Below the pieces are notes generated by a model, which ran no database searches, had not been told where the DNA came from, and saw only the letters and a list, made by a program, of their open reading frames with translations. From Solemya velum gill symbiont (GTDB taxonomy: Bacteria > Pseudomonadota > Gammaproteobacteria > Chromatiales > Chromatiaceae), in NCBI RefSeq assembly GCF_000787395.1, contig NZ_JRAA01000001.1, forward strand, positions 620,001-684,000: a DNA stretch of 64,000 nt, written 5' to 3'. This document shows positions 39,653 to 49,868 of the stretch, one piece after another. The stretch's first letter is position 1, and each line of letters starts with the position of its first letter. A program made the translations under genes and the position numbers.

Positions 39653-40096
39653 TCAGATTTCACGTGCTGTACACATGATTTCTGCTGAAGCAGCAAGCTC
39701 GCCATCAACGGTTGCCTTGGCGCTGAAGACCCAGATAGAGCGTTTGCGCTTGATGAATTCGACTTCCATTCTCAGCTGATCGCCTGGTACTACAACGCGC
39801 TTGAAGCGAGCCTTGTCGATTCCGACAAAATAGTAGATTGAATTCTCCGACACTTCCTCTGGCTGTGACTCCATCGCCAACAGGCCCGTGCACTGTGCAA
39901 GCGCCTCGATAATCAAGACACCGGGCATAATCGGCTTGACCGGAAAATGTCCGGTGAATTGTGGCTCATTCATGGTGACATTCTTGATCCCGACGAGACG
40001 CTTGGTACCTTCGATCTCGACCACTCTGTCCACTAGCAGAAAGGGATAACGATGGGGCAAATGCTCCATGATCCGTTGAACATCCATTACGACCAC
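39653..40096 (-). CDS. fabZ: 3-hydroxyacyl-ACP dehydratase
   Basis: Dehydrates hydroxyacyl-ACP in fatty acid elongation and draws on the hydroxyacyl-ACP pool shared with LpxA and LpxD. Hot-dog fold with [18 protein letters not shown] and the catalytic histidine and glutamate in [23 protein letters not shown] 40096 has a GGAGAG site five bases upstream; ATG 40087 ([10 protein letters not shown]) is 14 bases from it, so the GTG is preferred. About 147 residues. It lies between lpxD and lpxA. Confidence 0.96.
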   Translation of the reverse strand: MVVMDVQRIMEHLPHRYPFLLVDRVVEIEGTKRLVGIKNVTMNEPQFTGHFPVKPIMPGVLIIEALAQCTGLLAMESQPEEVSENSIYYFVGIDKARFKRVVVPGDQLRMEVEFIKRKRSIWVFSAKATVDGELAASAEIMCTAREI

Positions 40097-40156
40097 AATT
40101 TCTCTCCGATTCGACTGTGCCTGGGCACAAATTTTTATTGAAAGTGCATCCTGCGG

Positions 40157-41185
40157 CTATTTTTTCATTTTCTCGAGTGCACTGATGCGATCAGCCATCG
40201 CATCAATTCGCCGCAGCCTGGCTATCATACGCCGCCACAGGCCAGACTCGACAGCAGGGACGCCACCACTGACATTACTTCTCTCTTTCAGGGAACGCGT
40301 CACCATCGCGCGCGCCCCGATATGGCAGTAATCACCAATCTGGAGGTGTCCGACAATACCAGCCTCACCTGCAATAGTGCAGTGACTGCCTATCGTTGTA
40401 GAGCCTGCAATACCAACCAGGCCTGCGATTGCCGTATGTGCGCCAATCACGACATTGTGAGCAATCTGTATCTGGTTATCCAGCTTGACACCATCACCAA
40501 TCACCGTATCACGCAGGGAACCGCGATCAATCGATGTATTGGCACCGATCTCAACAAGATTTCCGACCACCACACGTCCGATCTGGGGCACTTTAAGCCA
40601 CTTGCCCGCCTCGTTCGCAAATCCGAAACCGTCACTGCCGATTACTGCTCCAGGATGAAGCAGGCAGTGCGTGCCAATCTCAACTCCTTCACACAGGGTC
40701 ACGTTGGCAATCAGGCGACTGCTCTCTCCAACAATGGCGTTATCGAGAATCATGCAACCAGGCCCAATATAAACACCTTCACCAATCACGGCATTGGCAC
40801 CGACAACCGTGTTTGCACCAATCTCGGCACTGGTAGCAACTGTTGCCGTGACATCGATCACTGCAGAATCTGCAACGCCAGGCACGACCGCTCTGGGTGG
40901 ATTGAAATACCTGCTCACCATGGCAAAACCCAATGAAGGGTCAGGGTGAAGAATCCTGTTGCAGTCCAGCCCTTCGGCATCCTTCTCGGCAACTAATATG
41001 CATCCGGCACTGCTTTTTTCCACCTCTCGTTTGTAGCGACTGTTCGTGAGAGCCGCAACATGGTGGTTTTGCGCATCGTGCAGGGTAGCGACTCCGTCAA
41101 CCAGGTGATTGCCATCACCTTCCAACACGCCCCCGGTTATCGTTACCAACCGTTCAAGACTAACAGGCATGGCGTGATTACTCAT
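40157..41185 (-). CDS. lpxD: UDP-3-O-acylglucosamine N-acyltransferase
   Basis: Third step of lipid A synthesis: adds the N-linked hydroxyacyl chain. An N-terminal uridine-binding domain is followed by hexapeptide repeats ([20 protein letters not shown]) and the C-terminal helix ending [11 protein letters not shown]. The catalytic histidine region is [20 protein letters not shown] 41185 overlaps the skp stop as TGATG; GTG 41188 is an alternative. 342 residues, as expected. Confidence 0.97.
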   Translation of the reverse strand: MSNHAMPVSLERLVTITGGVLEGDGNHLVDGVATLHDAQNHHVAALTNSRYKREVEKSSAGCILVAEKDAEGLDCNRILHPDPSLGFAMVSRYFNPPRAVVPGVADSAVIDVTATVATSAEIGANTVVGANAVIGEGVYIGPGCMILDNAIVGESSRLIANVTLCEGVEIGTHCLLHPGAVIGSDGFGFANEAGKWLKVPQIGRVVVGNLVEIGANTSIDRGSLRDTVIGDGVKLDNQIQIAHNVVIGAHTAIAGLVGIAGSTTIGSHCTIAGEAGIVGHLQIGDYCHIGARAMVTRSLKERSNVSGGVPAVESGLWRRMIARLRRIDAMADRISALEKMKK

Positions 41186-41721
41186 CACTTGCTGACTGAT
41201 TCGCCCTTGTTCGCCTCAAATGCTGCCTGCATACGTTCCAGTACCTGGTTTGAAATATCGGCACGCTCGCTTGCATGGACCACTGCGGCTTCAAACACCA
41301 GGTCGATAGACTGTTCCCTCGCGATCGACTCAATCGTCTCGGCGATCAGAATACGTAAACGGTTCTGCTCATCGGTCTTCTTGAATGCAATATCTTCATC
41401 AAGCTCACTTGTTGCCTCTTTCAGACGACGTCTTTCGGTGAGAACCTTGCGTTCCAGTGCGGTGCGATCTTCAAAAGAGAGAGAGCCGGAATCCTTGAGT
41501 TCAAACTCAAGCTCTTTAAGCTTTTCGCGGCGTGAATCAAGCACCTTGTTACGGCTCAGATATTCCTGCTTCAAGCCCTCTTCTATCGCGGCAACCTGGG
41601 GCGACTTCTTCATAATCAGGGGTACATTTACAAAGCCGACCTTGTGAGATGTCTCGGCACTTGCCGTGGATACCTGCACAAAAAGAAGTGCCAGCAATAC
41701 GGTTCTTGTCAATTTCAGCAT
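41185..41721 (-). CDS. skp: Periplasmic chaperone Skp/OmpH
   Basis: Holds unfolded outer membrane proteins in the periplasm for delivery to BamA. A signal peptide covers about residues 1-22 ([19 protein letters not shown]). The mature protein is a coiled-coil rich OmpH domain with [15 protein letters not shown] and long charged helices. At 178 residues it is normal. The bamA-skp-lpxD order is conserved across gammaproteobacteria. Confidence 0.95.
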   Translation of the reverse strand: MLKLTRTVLLALLFVQVSTASAETSHKVGFVNVPLIMKKSPQVAAIEEGLKQEYLSRNKVLDSRREKLKELEFELKDSGSLSFEDRTALERKVLTERRRLKEATSELDEDIAFKKTDEQNRLRILIAETIESIAREQSIDLVFEAAVVHASERADISNQVLERMQAAFEANKGESVSK

Positions 41722-41754
41722 AACGTTGTTTTTAACCTGGTTTCAGGCGCGCAC

Positions 41755-44139
41755 TCAGAAGCGCGTACCAAAAGTGAACTGAAACTCTTCGACCTCATCA
41801 GTCTCCGTTTCGTTCAATGGCAGTGCATAACTGACATTCAGCAGGCCAACCGGGGAGAGCCAGCTCATGCCGATGCCAGCACTGTAACGCAGCTCACCGA
41901 CATCAAAATCACTGATGTCCGGGTCGAAAACATTACCGAAATCGACAAAGCCGACAAGACGCATGCTGTCTTTCAGATCAGCTAGCGGTGGTGGCGTCCA
42001 GAATTCGAGTGAACCAGTCATGCTGATGGTGCCGCCAATTGCATCGCTACAGCTTGAGTCCTCGGCAATGCCAAGATATTCACACTCGGTCGGACCCATC
42101 GAGTAGGCCTGGAAACCACGCACAGAACCCGGGCCGCCAGCATAAAACCTTTTGAAGAAAGGAAATTCACTGCTGTCACCATATTCGGCGCCGTAGGCGA
42201 GATTGACACGACCTGCAAGCACGAAATCTTCCCAAACCGGTACGTAGGTCTTCTGGTTGTAATTTGCCGTGAAGTACTGAAGATCACTACCTGGTGTAGC
42301 AACCTTGAGGCCTGCGGAGATCTGGCTACCGTTGGTTGGGAAGTAAGCCCGGTTACGGCTGTCATGTGTCCAACCGAAACCTACAACATAGTTCAGATAG
42401 CTGTCATTGCCATCCTGCCCGCAAATAAAGTCTTCCGCAGGATTCAGGTCCCCGGTCTGATCACCTGGAGTACAGTAATCCCCATCAGTACCACCGTCAT
42501 GTGGATCAACAATCTTCAGCTTGGTGTAGTCGATATCGGCCGTGACACGAAAACGGTCATGCTCGGTAATCGGGAAACCGAAGTTGATGCCAATTCTGCC
42601 ATCATCAGTTGCATAGTCGGTTGTTACCGAACCGCTGACATTACTCATGTCGGTTTCACTATAGCGCAAGGTAAAGCCCTGGCTAACGCCATCCATAGTG
42701 AAGTAGGGGTCGGTATAGCTGAGTTCGTAATAGGTCGTGACATCACTGGTATTGAATCCCAGCTTCACCTTCTTGCCGGTTCCAAAGAAGTTCTCTTCAC
42801 TGATACTCGCCTGCAGTGAAACACCTCCCGACTGCGAGTAACCGACACTAGACATCAATTCACCGGAGCGGTGCTCAACCACGCTGACATTGATATCAAT
42901 CTGGTCAGGCGCACCTGGTACAGGCGACGTGGTGATATCCACCTTGTCAAAATAACCGAGTCGCAACAGGCGCTCTTTCGACCTGGTCACCTGCTCGGCT
43001 GAATACCAGGCAGATTCCATCTGGCGGAATTCACGACGCAGCACGCGATCACGTGAACGTGTATTGCCCTGGATATTGATTCTGCGCACGTAAACGCGGC
43101 GACCTGGCTCAATGTAGAAAGTGACTGCGACTGTTTTCTTCTCTTCATCGATTACCGGAATCGGATTGACCTTGGCAAAAGCGTATCCCTGGTCAGATAG
43201 TGCACTGGTGAGGCGCTCGGCACTACGTACAACCAGCTTGCGTGAGAAGGGTTCGCCACGCACGAGGTGAATCAGCGGAAAGAGTTTCTCTGGCTCGACA
43301 ATCGTCTTGCCCGCGATCTTTACATCGCTGAGCGTGTAGACATCACCCTCGCTGATATTCATTGTCAGGTAGACTTTTCCACTCTCGGGGCTGATGTTGA
43401 CCTGGGTAGAATCGACATCGAACTTGATATAGCCGCGATCCATGTAATAGGAGCGCAGGGTCTCGATGTCGGCCGTCATCTTCTGGCGTGAATAGCGGTC
43501 TTCCTTGGTAAAACGCGAAATAATACTTCCGGTCGATTGTGACAATTCATCTTGCAGATCATCCTCGTCAAACGCCGTGTTACCGACAATGTTGATCTCC
43601 TCAATGGTGGCTGTCCTGCCCTCTCTGATCAGCAGGTCGACTGCAACACGGTTACGCTCAAGAGGAGTGATCACGGAATCGATCTGGACACTGTACTTGC
43701 CACGATCGAAGTAGGCGCTCTTGAGCCCCTCCTTGGTACGATCCAGCAGCAGCTCATTAAAAACCCGGCCCTCAACAAAGCCTACGGAACGCATACTCTC
43801 AAGGATCGTCTCGTCATCGATATCCTTGTTGCCTTCCAGCGTGATCGAGGCGATTGCAGGACGCTCGACAACTGAGACCACCAGAACATTACCGTCCTGC
43901 TCCAGTTGAACGTCCTTGAAAAAACCGGTGCCGTAGAGTGAACGGATAATTTCAGCAGGCGCATTCTGATCGACGCGATCACCCACTTCATAGGGAATAT
44001 AGCTGAAGACGGTACCAGCCGATATTCTCTGTAATCCCTCTACGCGGATATCTTTGATAGAAAAGCTTGCAGCGAAGCCAACTGAACAGATCAGCAGCGC
44101 AATTACTACAACAAAAAGACGAGATGTTTGCTTCATCAT
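41755..44139 (-). CDS. bamA: Outer membrane protein assembly factor BamA
   Basis: Essential insertase of the outer membrane beta-barrel machine. A signal peptide (about residues 1-23, ending GFAASF) is followed by five POTRA domains (IKDIRVEGLQRIS, IEEINIVGNTAFDEDDL, RINIQGNTRSRDRVLRREF) and a C-terminal 16-strand barrel ending QFTFGTRF. The VRGF motif of loop 6 lies in PGSVRGFQAYSMGP. Two cysteine pairs occur in extracellular loops (DYCTPGD...FICGQDG and TECEYLG...SSCSD). The start is ATG 44139; an upstream frame to 44169 is unlikely. About 794 residues. Confidence 0.97.
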   Translation of the reverse strand: MMKQTSRLFVVVIALLICSVGFAASFSIKDIRVEGLQRISAGTVFSYIPYEVGDRVDQNAPAEIIRSLYGTGFFKDVQLEQDGNVLVVSVVERPAIASITLEGNKDIDDETILESMRSVGFVEGRVFNELLLDRTKEGLKSAYFDRGKYSVQIDSVITPLERNRVAVDLLIREGRTATIEEINIVGNTAFDEDDLQDELSQSTGSIISRFTKEDRYSRQKMTADIETLRSYYMDRGYIKFDVDSTQVNISPESGKVYLTMNISEGDVYTLSDVKIAGKTIVEPEKLFPLIHLVRGEPFSRKLVVRSAERLTSALSDQGYAFAKVNPIPVIDEEKKTVAVTFYIEPGRRVYVRRINIQGNTRSRDRVLRREFRQMESAWYSAEQVTRSKERLLRLGYFDKVDITTSPVPGAPDQIDINVSVVEHRSGELMSSVGYSQSGGVSLQASISEENFFGTGKKVKLGFNTSDVTTYYELSYTDPYFTMDGVSQGFTLRYSETDMSNVSGSVTTDYATDDGRIGINFGFPITEHDRFRVTADIDYTKLKIVDPHDGGTDGDYCTPGDQTGDLNPAEDFICGQDGNDSYLNYVVGFGWTHDSRNRAYFPTNGSQISAGLKVATPGSDLQYFTANYNQKTYVPVWEDFVLAGRVNLAYGAEYGDSSEFPFFKRFYAGGPGSVRGFQAYSMGPTECEYLGIAEDSSCSDAIGGTISMTGSLEFWTPPPLADLKDSMRLVGFVDFGNVFDPDISDFDVGELRYSAGIGMSWLSPVGLLNVSYALPLNETETDEVEEFQFTFGTRF

Positions 44140-44198
44140 GGTTAACGAGCCCGGGGTTATATTATTCATTCTTGAGCAACAAAAAATCGATTACTCGG

Positions 44199-44226
44199 AG
44201 TATAAAGGAGTTTTGCCAATGTTGAA
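44199..44226 (-). promoter_or_regulatory. Candidate promoter of bamA
   Basis: On the minus strand TTCAAC and TATACT are separated by 16 bases, with the -10 about 60 bases before the bamA start. The -10 is good and the -35 weak. I did not find a convincing sigma-E site, which controls bamA in E. coli. Confidence 0.4.
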
Positions 44227-44285
44227 ACGGGAAGCTGAACCTTAAGGAGCCTCAGATTTTGTCTACCTGAAAAAATTGCCGATTA

Positions 44286-44402
44286 AATTACGTCAGCTCA
44301 AGGCGAGAATCGCACGTAATTGCATCGCAATTTTGAGGATTTACAACGTAGAATTGGTGAATTCTCACGGTAAGGTCAAAAATTATGGCCTGACCAGAGA
44401 AT
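44286..44402. other. Alternative stem-loops between rseP and bamA
   Basis: AATTACGT (44286-44293) pairs with ACGTAATT (44314-44321). An alternative, mutually exclusive stem uses AATTGC (44318-44323) and GCAATT (44327-44332) inside CTCAA/TTGAG (44297-44301, 44333-44337). A separate stem nests ATTCTC/GAGAAT (44361-44366, 44397-44402) around GGTCA/TGACC (44374-44378, 44391-44395), close to the rseP stop. No gene is apparent in the 269-base gap. Confidence 0.4.
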
Positions 44403-44408
44403 CCTTAA

Positions 44409-45758
44409 TCACCCGAAAAACCTGCCAAAATCGACATAGAGCGCCAGCAGCATGATGCCGAGCATGATCATCATGCCGATTCCCTGTGCGCGTGCCTGCA
44501 CTGAGTCCGGCAGGGGCCGCCCGGCAAGGAATTCGATCAGGTAGAAAACCAGGTGCCCCCCATCCAGCACCGGAATCGGCAGTAAATTAAGAATGCCGAT
44601 CGTCACAGACAGCATTGCCAGGAAGCGAACAAAGGCGCCAATACCGATTTCCGCGGTGTCTCCTGCAGCCTTGGCAATGGTCACGGGGCCGCCAAGACTC
44701 TCGACAGAGAGCTGGCCGCTAAGCATGCCCCCGATCACTTTCAGTGTCAGGGCTGACATTTTCCAGGTTTCCTGCGCTGCTCTCTCCAGAGCGGCGAGCG
44801 GAGTGTAGTGAATCTCGGATCGATAGCGGCCAAAATCGACGTCATCGGTATAGCTAACGCCGGCAAAACCGATCACGCTGTCGCCACTCCCCTTCTCTCC
44901 CGGGATCAACTGCAGGAGCTGTAGCCGTCCGTTACGCTCAACTTCGACCTCAAGGCCGCGCCCCGGATTTTCACGGATTTCGCGGCTCCAGCCATGCCAG
45001 TCTTGAATTGGCTTGCCATTCACGCCGGTAACCCTGTCACCGGGCTGAAAACCGGCAGCCTCTGCAGGAGAGTCAGTGACAACCTCTCCGATTACGGCAG
45101 GAATATGGGGGAGCTTCTGTACCAATCCGATTTGACTGACAGCACCCTGGCTCTCGGTAAGCACCAACAGGGATTCAGCAGGCAGAAAGAGCTCTCTCTG
45201 CATACCATCCTCTCCAACGACGCTAACAGGCGCAGCCTCTCCGTCGACGGCATACTCAACCAGCTGATAAATCACACGCTCCCAGCTATTTGCCGACTCT
45301 CCGCCAACCTCGACAATCTCGTCACCGGAGCGGAATCCCGCAGCTGCAGCTGCAGATTCCGGGATCGGCTCATCCAGTATCGGCTTGAGCCCGGTTTCGC
45401 CGGAGAGAAAAATTGCCCAGTAGGCAAATATCGCAAAAATCAGGTTGGCAAGCGGACCGGCAAGTACGATTGCCGTCCTCACACCGAGTTTCTGACGGTT
45501 GAATGCCTTTGGCAGTTCTGCCTCGTCGACTCCGCCTTCACGCTCATCGAGCATTTTTACGTATCCGCCCAGCGGTATCGCGGCGACGACATACTCAACG
45601 CCATCGCGTGCAGTTCTTTTCCACAAAGGTGAGCCAAAACCGACCGAGAAGCGCAGCACCTTGACGCCCAGCTTGCGCGCCACCCAGAAGTGACCGAATT
45701 CATGCACGGTTACCAGCAATCCAATCGCGATTATGGTCCAGAAAATGGTTTGCAGCAT
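44409..45758 (-). CDS. rseP: RseP/EcfE site-2 protease
   Basis: Intramembrane zinc protease that cuts the anti-sigma factor RseA during envelope stress. The zinc motif HEFGH is at residues 19-23, and the third ligand is in NLLPIPVLDGGH near the C-terminus. Two PDZ domains lie between (for example VGGESANSWERVIYQLVE and PGDRVTGVNGKPIQDW). At 449 residues it is standard. It ends upstream of bamA and starts six bases after dxr. Confidence 0.96.
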   Translation of the reverse strand: MLQTIFWTIIAIGLLVTVHEFGHFWVARKLGVKVLRFSVGFGSPLWKRTARDGVEYVVAAIPLGGYVKMLDEREGGVDEAELPKAFNRQKLGVRTAIVLAGPLANLIFAIFAYWAIFLSGETGLKPILDEPIPESAAAAAGFRSGDEIVEVGGESANSWERVIYQLVEYAVDGEAAPVSVVGEDGMQRELFLPAESLLVLTESQGAVSQIGLVQKLPHIPAVIGEVVTDSPAEAAGFQPGDRVTGVNGKPIQDWHGWSREIRENPGRGLEVEVERNGRLQLLQLIPGEKGSGDSVIGFAGVSYTDDVDFGRYRSEIHYTPLAALERAAQETWKMSALTLKVIGGMLSGQLSVESLGGPVTIAKAAGDTAEIGIGAFVRFLAMLSVTIGILNLLPIPVLDGGHLVFYLIEFLAGRPLPDSVQARAQGIGMMIMLGIMLLALYVDFGRFFG

Positions 45759-45764
45759 AATCGC

Positions 45765-46937
45765 CTAGCCTCTTCGTGCCAGATGCTGATTCGCCACACT
45801 GCGACTCTCACGGTCCACATCCACCAGGTGCGCGATTGATTCGGCTTCGCTGTTGGCAACATCTGCAAGCGTCTCTTCAATGAGTACCGGAATATCTGTA
45901 AAGGTGAGCTTGCGCTGAAGAAACGCATCCACCGCGATCTCGTTAGCGGCATTCAGTACCGCGGCGCTGACACCTCCACTGGAGATTGCATCATAGGCCA
46001 GCTGGAGGCAGCGAAAACGTTCAAAATCCGGTGCTTCAAAATCGAGACGGGCCACTTCAAACAGGTCAAGCGACGCCACCCCGGAGGTGATCCGTTCGGG
46101 CCATGCCAGTGCATGGGCGATCGGTGTACGCATATCAGGATTACCCATCTGCGCCAGCACCGAGCCGTCAACATACTCAACCATCGAGTGAATCACGCTC
46201 TGTGGATGCACCACCACCTGGATATCCTTGCATCCGACATCAAACAGCCAGCGTGCTTCGATCACTTCCAGCCCCTTGTTCATCATGGTGGCCGAATCGA
46301 CGGAGATCTTCTTGCCCATATCCCAATTCGGATGGGCACACGCCTCTTCAGGCGTAACAGACTGCAACTCTGACAGGGATTTTGAGCGGAATGGTCCACC
46401 CGACGCCGTCAGCAGGAGTCGCCTGATACCATTTTCGACCTCTGTATCGGGTGCTGGCATACACTGGAACAGCGCATTGTGTTCACTATCGATGGGAAGA
46501 AGCCGTGCACCATTCTCCTTGACGGTGCGCATAAACAGCGAACCCGCCAGAACCAGCGACTCCTTGTTGGCAAGCAAAACACGTTTACCAGCCCGGGCAG
46601 CAGCAAGAGATGAACCGAGGCCAGCGGCACCAACGATTGCAGCCATGACCGTATCAACTTCCGGCAGGGCAACAACTGTTTCGAGTGAAACTGAACCACT
46701 GAGGACTTCTGTATCAAGATTTGCGGTAAGAACCTTCTCACGTAGCCGGCCTGCGGCCTGCGGATCAACCATAACAACGTATGGCGGTTTGAATTTCTCA
46801 ACCTGGGACCACATGGCATCGACACTGGTGTTGGCAGCAAGAACCATTACCTGGTAACGATCGGGATGGCGCGCGATGACATCCAGCGTGCTAGTACCGA
46901 TAGAGCCGGTCGAGCCCAGTACGACTACACCGATCAT
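45765..46937 (-). CDS. dxr: 1-deoxy-D-xylulose 5-phosphate reductoisomerase
   Basis: Second step of the methylerythritol phosphate route to isoprenoids. The NADPH motif GSTGSIGTSTLDVI is at residues 8-21, with LANKESLVLAG, PIDSEHNALFQC and TASGGPFR in the catalytic part. The length of 390 residues is normal. It overlaps cdsA by four bases at its start, and the cdsA-dxr-rseP order is conserved. Confidence 0.97.
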   Translation of the reverse strand: MIGVVVLGSTGSIGTSTLDVIARHPDRYQVMVLAANTSVDAMWSQVEKFKPPYVVMVDPQAAGRLREKVLTANLDTEVLSGSVSLETVVALPEVDTVMAAIVGAAGLGSSLAAARAGKRVLLANKESLVLAGSLFMRTVKENGARLLPIDSEHNALFQCMPAPDTEVENGIRRLLLTASGGPFRSKSLSELQSVTPEEACAHPNWDMGKKISVDSATMMNKGLEVIEARWLFDVGCKDIQVVVHPQSVIHSMVEYVDGSVLAQMGNPDMRTPIAHALAWPERITSGVASLDLFEVARLDFEAPDFERFRCLQLAYDAISSGGVSAAVLNAANEIAVDAFLQRKLTFTDIPVLIEETLADVANSEAESIAHLVDVDRESRSVANQHLARRG

Positions 46938-47758
46938 CCGTCAAAACCACCGAGCATGATCATTAATGCGAGAAACACGGGCGCTGCAGAAACCAGGCTG
47001 TCGATACGGTCCCAGACACCACCGTGTCCGGGCAGTAGCCGTCCACTGTCTTTCTCGCCGGCACGGCGCTTGACCATGCTCTCGAAGAGATCACCGGCAA
47101 CCGATACCGAGGCGACAATGAGCGCTATCGCCGTCAGTGAAACATAACCGACAGGAACAGCGATGAGTTGCTTGACTACAACTACCCACAACAGGGCTGA
47201 GAGCATTGCACTGAAAAATCCTTCCCAGGTCTTGTTTGGACTCAGCACCGGAGATAATTTATTGCGTCCGAAACGCTTGCCTCCAAAGTATGCGGCAGTA
47301 TCGGCAAGCCAGATCAGGAAGAGTAACGCCAGGGTCAGTTGCGGTCCAACTTCCGAAGAAAGATGCAGGCGTGACAGTGAGAACCAGGCAAAGGGAAGCA
47401 GCATGAGACCAAACAGTGCCACCACGGGCTGATTGGAAACCTGCTGAAGTGGCTTGCGCCCCCACACAAAGAGTGCGGCTGTCATCCCCATCCAGATTCC
47501 GGCAATCGCCAATATAGCAAGGTTGAGAACCGGGTCAGAGGCATTCAGCCACAAACCGATCATCAGGCCGGCCATGCTCAACAGGTAAAACAGCCTTTCG
47601 GCAATACCACGCAGACCCGCAAGTCTTGCCCACTCATTGCCGCATAGAAGGATAACGAGTAGCAGCGCGCCGGAGAACATCGGGTTGGAGAGCTTCAGAA
47701 CTCCCAGTATGACCAGTGGCGCAAGCAGTAATGCCGTAATAACTCTAAGCTTTAGCAT
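46934..47758 (-). CDS. cdsA: Phosphatidate cytidylyltransferase
   Basis: Makes CDP-diacylglycerol, precursor of the major phospholipids. The protein has several membrane helices and the signature SVAGDLFESMVKRRAGEKDSG...LPGHGGVWDRIDSL near the C-terminus. At 274 residues it is normal. It lies between uppS (14-base overlap) and dxr. Confidence 0.96.
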   Translation of the reverse strand: MLKLRVITALLLAPLVILGVLKLSNPMFSGALLLVILLCGNEWARLAGLRGIAERLFYLLSMAGLMIGLWLNASDPVLNLAILAIAGIWMGMTAALFVWGRKPLQQVSNQPVVALFGLMLLPFAWFSLSRLHLSSEVGPQLTLALLFLIWLADTAAYFGGKRFGRNKLSPVLSPNKTWEGFFSAMLSALLWVVVVKQLIAVPVGYVSLTAIALIVASVSVAGDLFESMVKRRAGEKDSGRLLPGHGGVWDRIDSLVSAAPVFLALMIMLGGFDG

Positions 47759-48494
47759 TTTTCACCCCCAACTGCTCACTGGTACGCCCGAAACGACGCT
47801 CCCTGTTGGCATAATCATTCAGGGCCAGGCGTAATGAGTCTGCCGAGAAATCGGGCCACAAGGTGTCGCTAAAATAGAACTCTGCGTATGCTGCCTGCCA
47901 CAAAATGAAATTACTGATCCTCAACTCCCCGCCGGTGCGGATAAAGAGGTCAACTTCCGGCAGGTCTGAAAAGGAGAGCTGCTGAGAGAAACTGTTTTCA
48001 TCAATATCATCGGCACTGAGTTGACCATCGGCGACCAGGCGTGCTGTCTTTTGAGCTGCCTGCACGATGTCCCAGCGACCACCGTATGAAACAGCAAGTT
48101 GCAGTACCATGCCACTGTTGCCGGCTGTTCGCTTTTCAGCAGCAACAATGGTATCCACAAGTTTCGATGAGAGGTTGGAGCGATTCCCGATGACACGGAA
48201 ACGGATGCCTTGCTCCTGGAGCAGTTTCACTTCACGAGTCAGGGCTCGCAGAAACAGGTCCATCAAAAAGCTGACCTCTTTCTCCGGCCTGCTCCAGTTC
48301 TCACTGGAAAAGGCGAACAGTGTCAGCACCTCGATACCGGCAGTGACACTTTCTTCAATGACTGCACGCACACTCTCGGCACCGGCCTTGTGGCCAGCCT
48401 GGCGTGGTTTGCCTTGCTGCCTGGCCCAACGCCCGTTGCCATCCATGATAATGGCAACATGGCGTGGCACTCCTCGCCAACCGTCGTGACTCAT
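47745..48494 (-). CDS. uppS: Undecaprenyl diphosphate synthase (cis-prenyltransferase)
   Basis: Builds the C55 carrier lipid for cell wall and O-antigen synthesis from farnesyl diphosphate. Motif IIMDGNGRWARQQG is near residue 15, with GHKAGAESVR, LTLFAFSSENWSRP and the C-terminal LFIRTGGELRISNF and FSDTLWPDF. The length of 249 residues is typical. It is the first gene after frr and overlaps cdsA. Confidence 0.97.
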   Translation of the reverse strand: MSHDGWRGVPRHVAIIMDGNGRWARQQGKPRQAGHKAGAESVRAVIEESVTAGIEVLTLFAFSSENWSRPEKEVSFLMDLFLRALTREVKLLQEQGIRFRVIGNRSNLSSKLVDTIVAAEKRTAGNSGMVLQLAVSYGGRWDIVQAAQKTARLVADGQLSADDIDENSFSQQLSFSDLPEVDLFIRTGGELRISNFILWQAAYAEFYFSDTLWPDFSADSLRLALNDYANRERRFGRTSEQLGVKNAKA

Positions 48495-48528
48495 TATCCT
48501 GCTCTCAGAGGAAATTGATGCAGAAGCA

Positions 48529-49086
48529 TCAGATTGACATCAAGTCTTTTTCTTTGACTTCCAACGCCTGGTCAACTTCCTTGACATGCTGATCTGTCAA
48601 TTTCTGGATAATCTCCTGGCCACGACGCTCATCATCCTCGGAAATCAGCTTCTCTTTAACCAGGTTTTTGAGATCACTGTTGGCATCACGGCGAATATTA
48701 CGTACCGCTACCTTGGCGCCCTCACCTTCGCTGCGGACAACCTTGATCAGGTCCCTGCGACGCTCCTCGGTCAGTGGCGGCATGGGCACACGAATAACAG
48801 TACCTGCAGTATTGGGATTGAGACCAAGATCAGACTCGAGGATCGCTTTCTCAACCGCGCCCACCATGTTCTGCTCCCATGGCTGAATTGACAGTGTGCG
48901 ACTATCCTCTACAGAGATGTTTGCAACCTGGTTGAGTGGTGTTGGATTGCCATAGTAGGAGACGCTCAGGTGATCGAGCAGGCTCGGATGCGCCCGGCCA
49001 GTCCTTATTTTTGACAGTTCGCGCGCCAGTGCCTCGACACTCTTGCCCATTCTGTCCGCTGCATCTTTTTTGATGTCATCAATCAT
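48529..49086 (-). CDS. frr: Ribosome recycling factor
   Basis: Splits ribosomes from mRNA after termination with EF-G. The tRNA-mimic helical protein is 185 residues long, with [16 protein letters not shown] near residue 25 and [16 protein letters not shown] in the second half. Its start overlaps the pyrH stop by four bases. The pyrH-frr pairing is near universal. Confidence 0.97.
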   Translation of the reverse strand: MIDDIKKDAADRMGKSVEALARELSKIRTGRAHPSLLDHLSVSYYGNPTPLNQVANISVEDSRTLSIQPWEQNMVGAVEKAILESDLGLNPNTAGTVIRVPMPPLTEERRRDLIKVVRSEGEGAKVAVRNIRRDANSDLKNLVKEKLISEDDERRGQEIIQKLTDQHVKEVDQALEVKEKDLMSI

Positions 49087-49805
49087 CTGTCTTTCTCTCC
49101 TGCGTGCACAAGCGTACCAACCTCTTCACCTTCCACGAGACTCAGCAAAGCGCCGGCCTCATTGATATCCATAACCCGCAGCGGCATACCGTGATCACGG
49201 CACAACAGAATCGCTGTGAGATCCATTACACCGAGATTCTCGCGCACTACCCGATCATAATCCAGTCTTTCGTAACGTTTTGCCTGCGGATTTTTCAGCG
49301 GATCATCATCATAGACACCATCAACCCTGGTTGCCTTGATCAGGAGATCGGCACCAATTTCGACTGCTCGCAGAGCCGCCGCGGTATCCGTGGTGAAAAA
49401 GGGGCTGCCAGTTCCGGCTGAAAAGAGAGCTACACCGCCCGTTTCCAGAAAACGAACTGCTGCGTCACGCTGGTAGGGCTCACACACCTGTTGCATATCA
49501 AACGATGAGTAGACACGACTCGGTACCTGTAAACGACGCAGAAAATCGTGCATCGCAAGCGCATTCATGACAGTTGCCAACATCCCCATGTGATCACCGG
49601 TGACACGGTTAATGCCACTTTGCACCAGTCCGGCACCGCGGAAGATATTGCCGCCACCAATAACCAGGCCAACCTGCACACCCCTGGCGACGAGTTGTTG
49701 AAGATCAGCGGCAACGCGCTGCATGATCTCCGGATCAATGGCGGAATCGCCATTGCCCATGAGGGCCTCACCGGAGAGTTTCAGTAAAATACGCTGATAG
49801 CTCAT
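49083..49805 (-). CDS. pyrH: UMP kinase
   Basis: Phosphorylates UMP to UDP; allosteric hexamer in bacteria. Family features include [11 protein letters not shown] near residue 8, [12 protein letters not shown], and [16 protein letters not shown], with [21 protein letters not shown] near the end. Length is 240 residues. A strong terminator upstream separates it from tsf, so it probably has its own promoter in the 29 bases before it or is read through. Confidence 0.97.
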   Translation of the reverse strand: MSYQRILLKLSGEALMGNGDSAIDPEIMQRVAADLQQLVARGVQVGLVIGGGNIFRGAGLVQSGINRVTGDHMGMLATVMNALAMHDFLRRLQVPSRVYSSFDMQQVCEPYQRDAAVRFLETGGVALFSAGTGSPFFTTDTAAALRAVEIGADLLIKATRVDGVYDDDPLKNPQAKRYERLDYDRVVRENLGVMDLTAILLCRDHGMPLRVMDINEAGALLSLVEGEEVGTLVHAGEKDR

Positions 49806-49834
49806 TGAGTCATATCCTGTTGAATCACGCCCAG

Positions 49835-49861
49835 AAAAAAGGCGCCCCGTTCGGGACGCCT
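49835..49861 (-). terminator. Intrinsic terminator after tsf
   Basis: On the minus strand AGGCG-T-CCC pairs with GGG-G-CGCCT around a short loop, followed by TTTTTT. It lies eight bases past the tsf stop and would end the rpsB-tsf transcript. Confidence 0.88.
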
Positions 49862-49868
49862 GTTCGGA

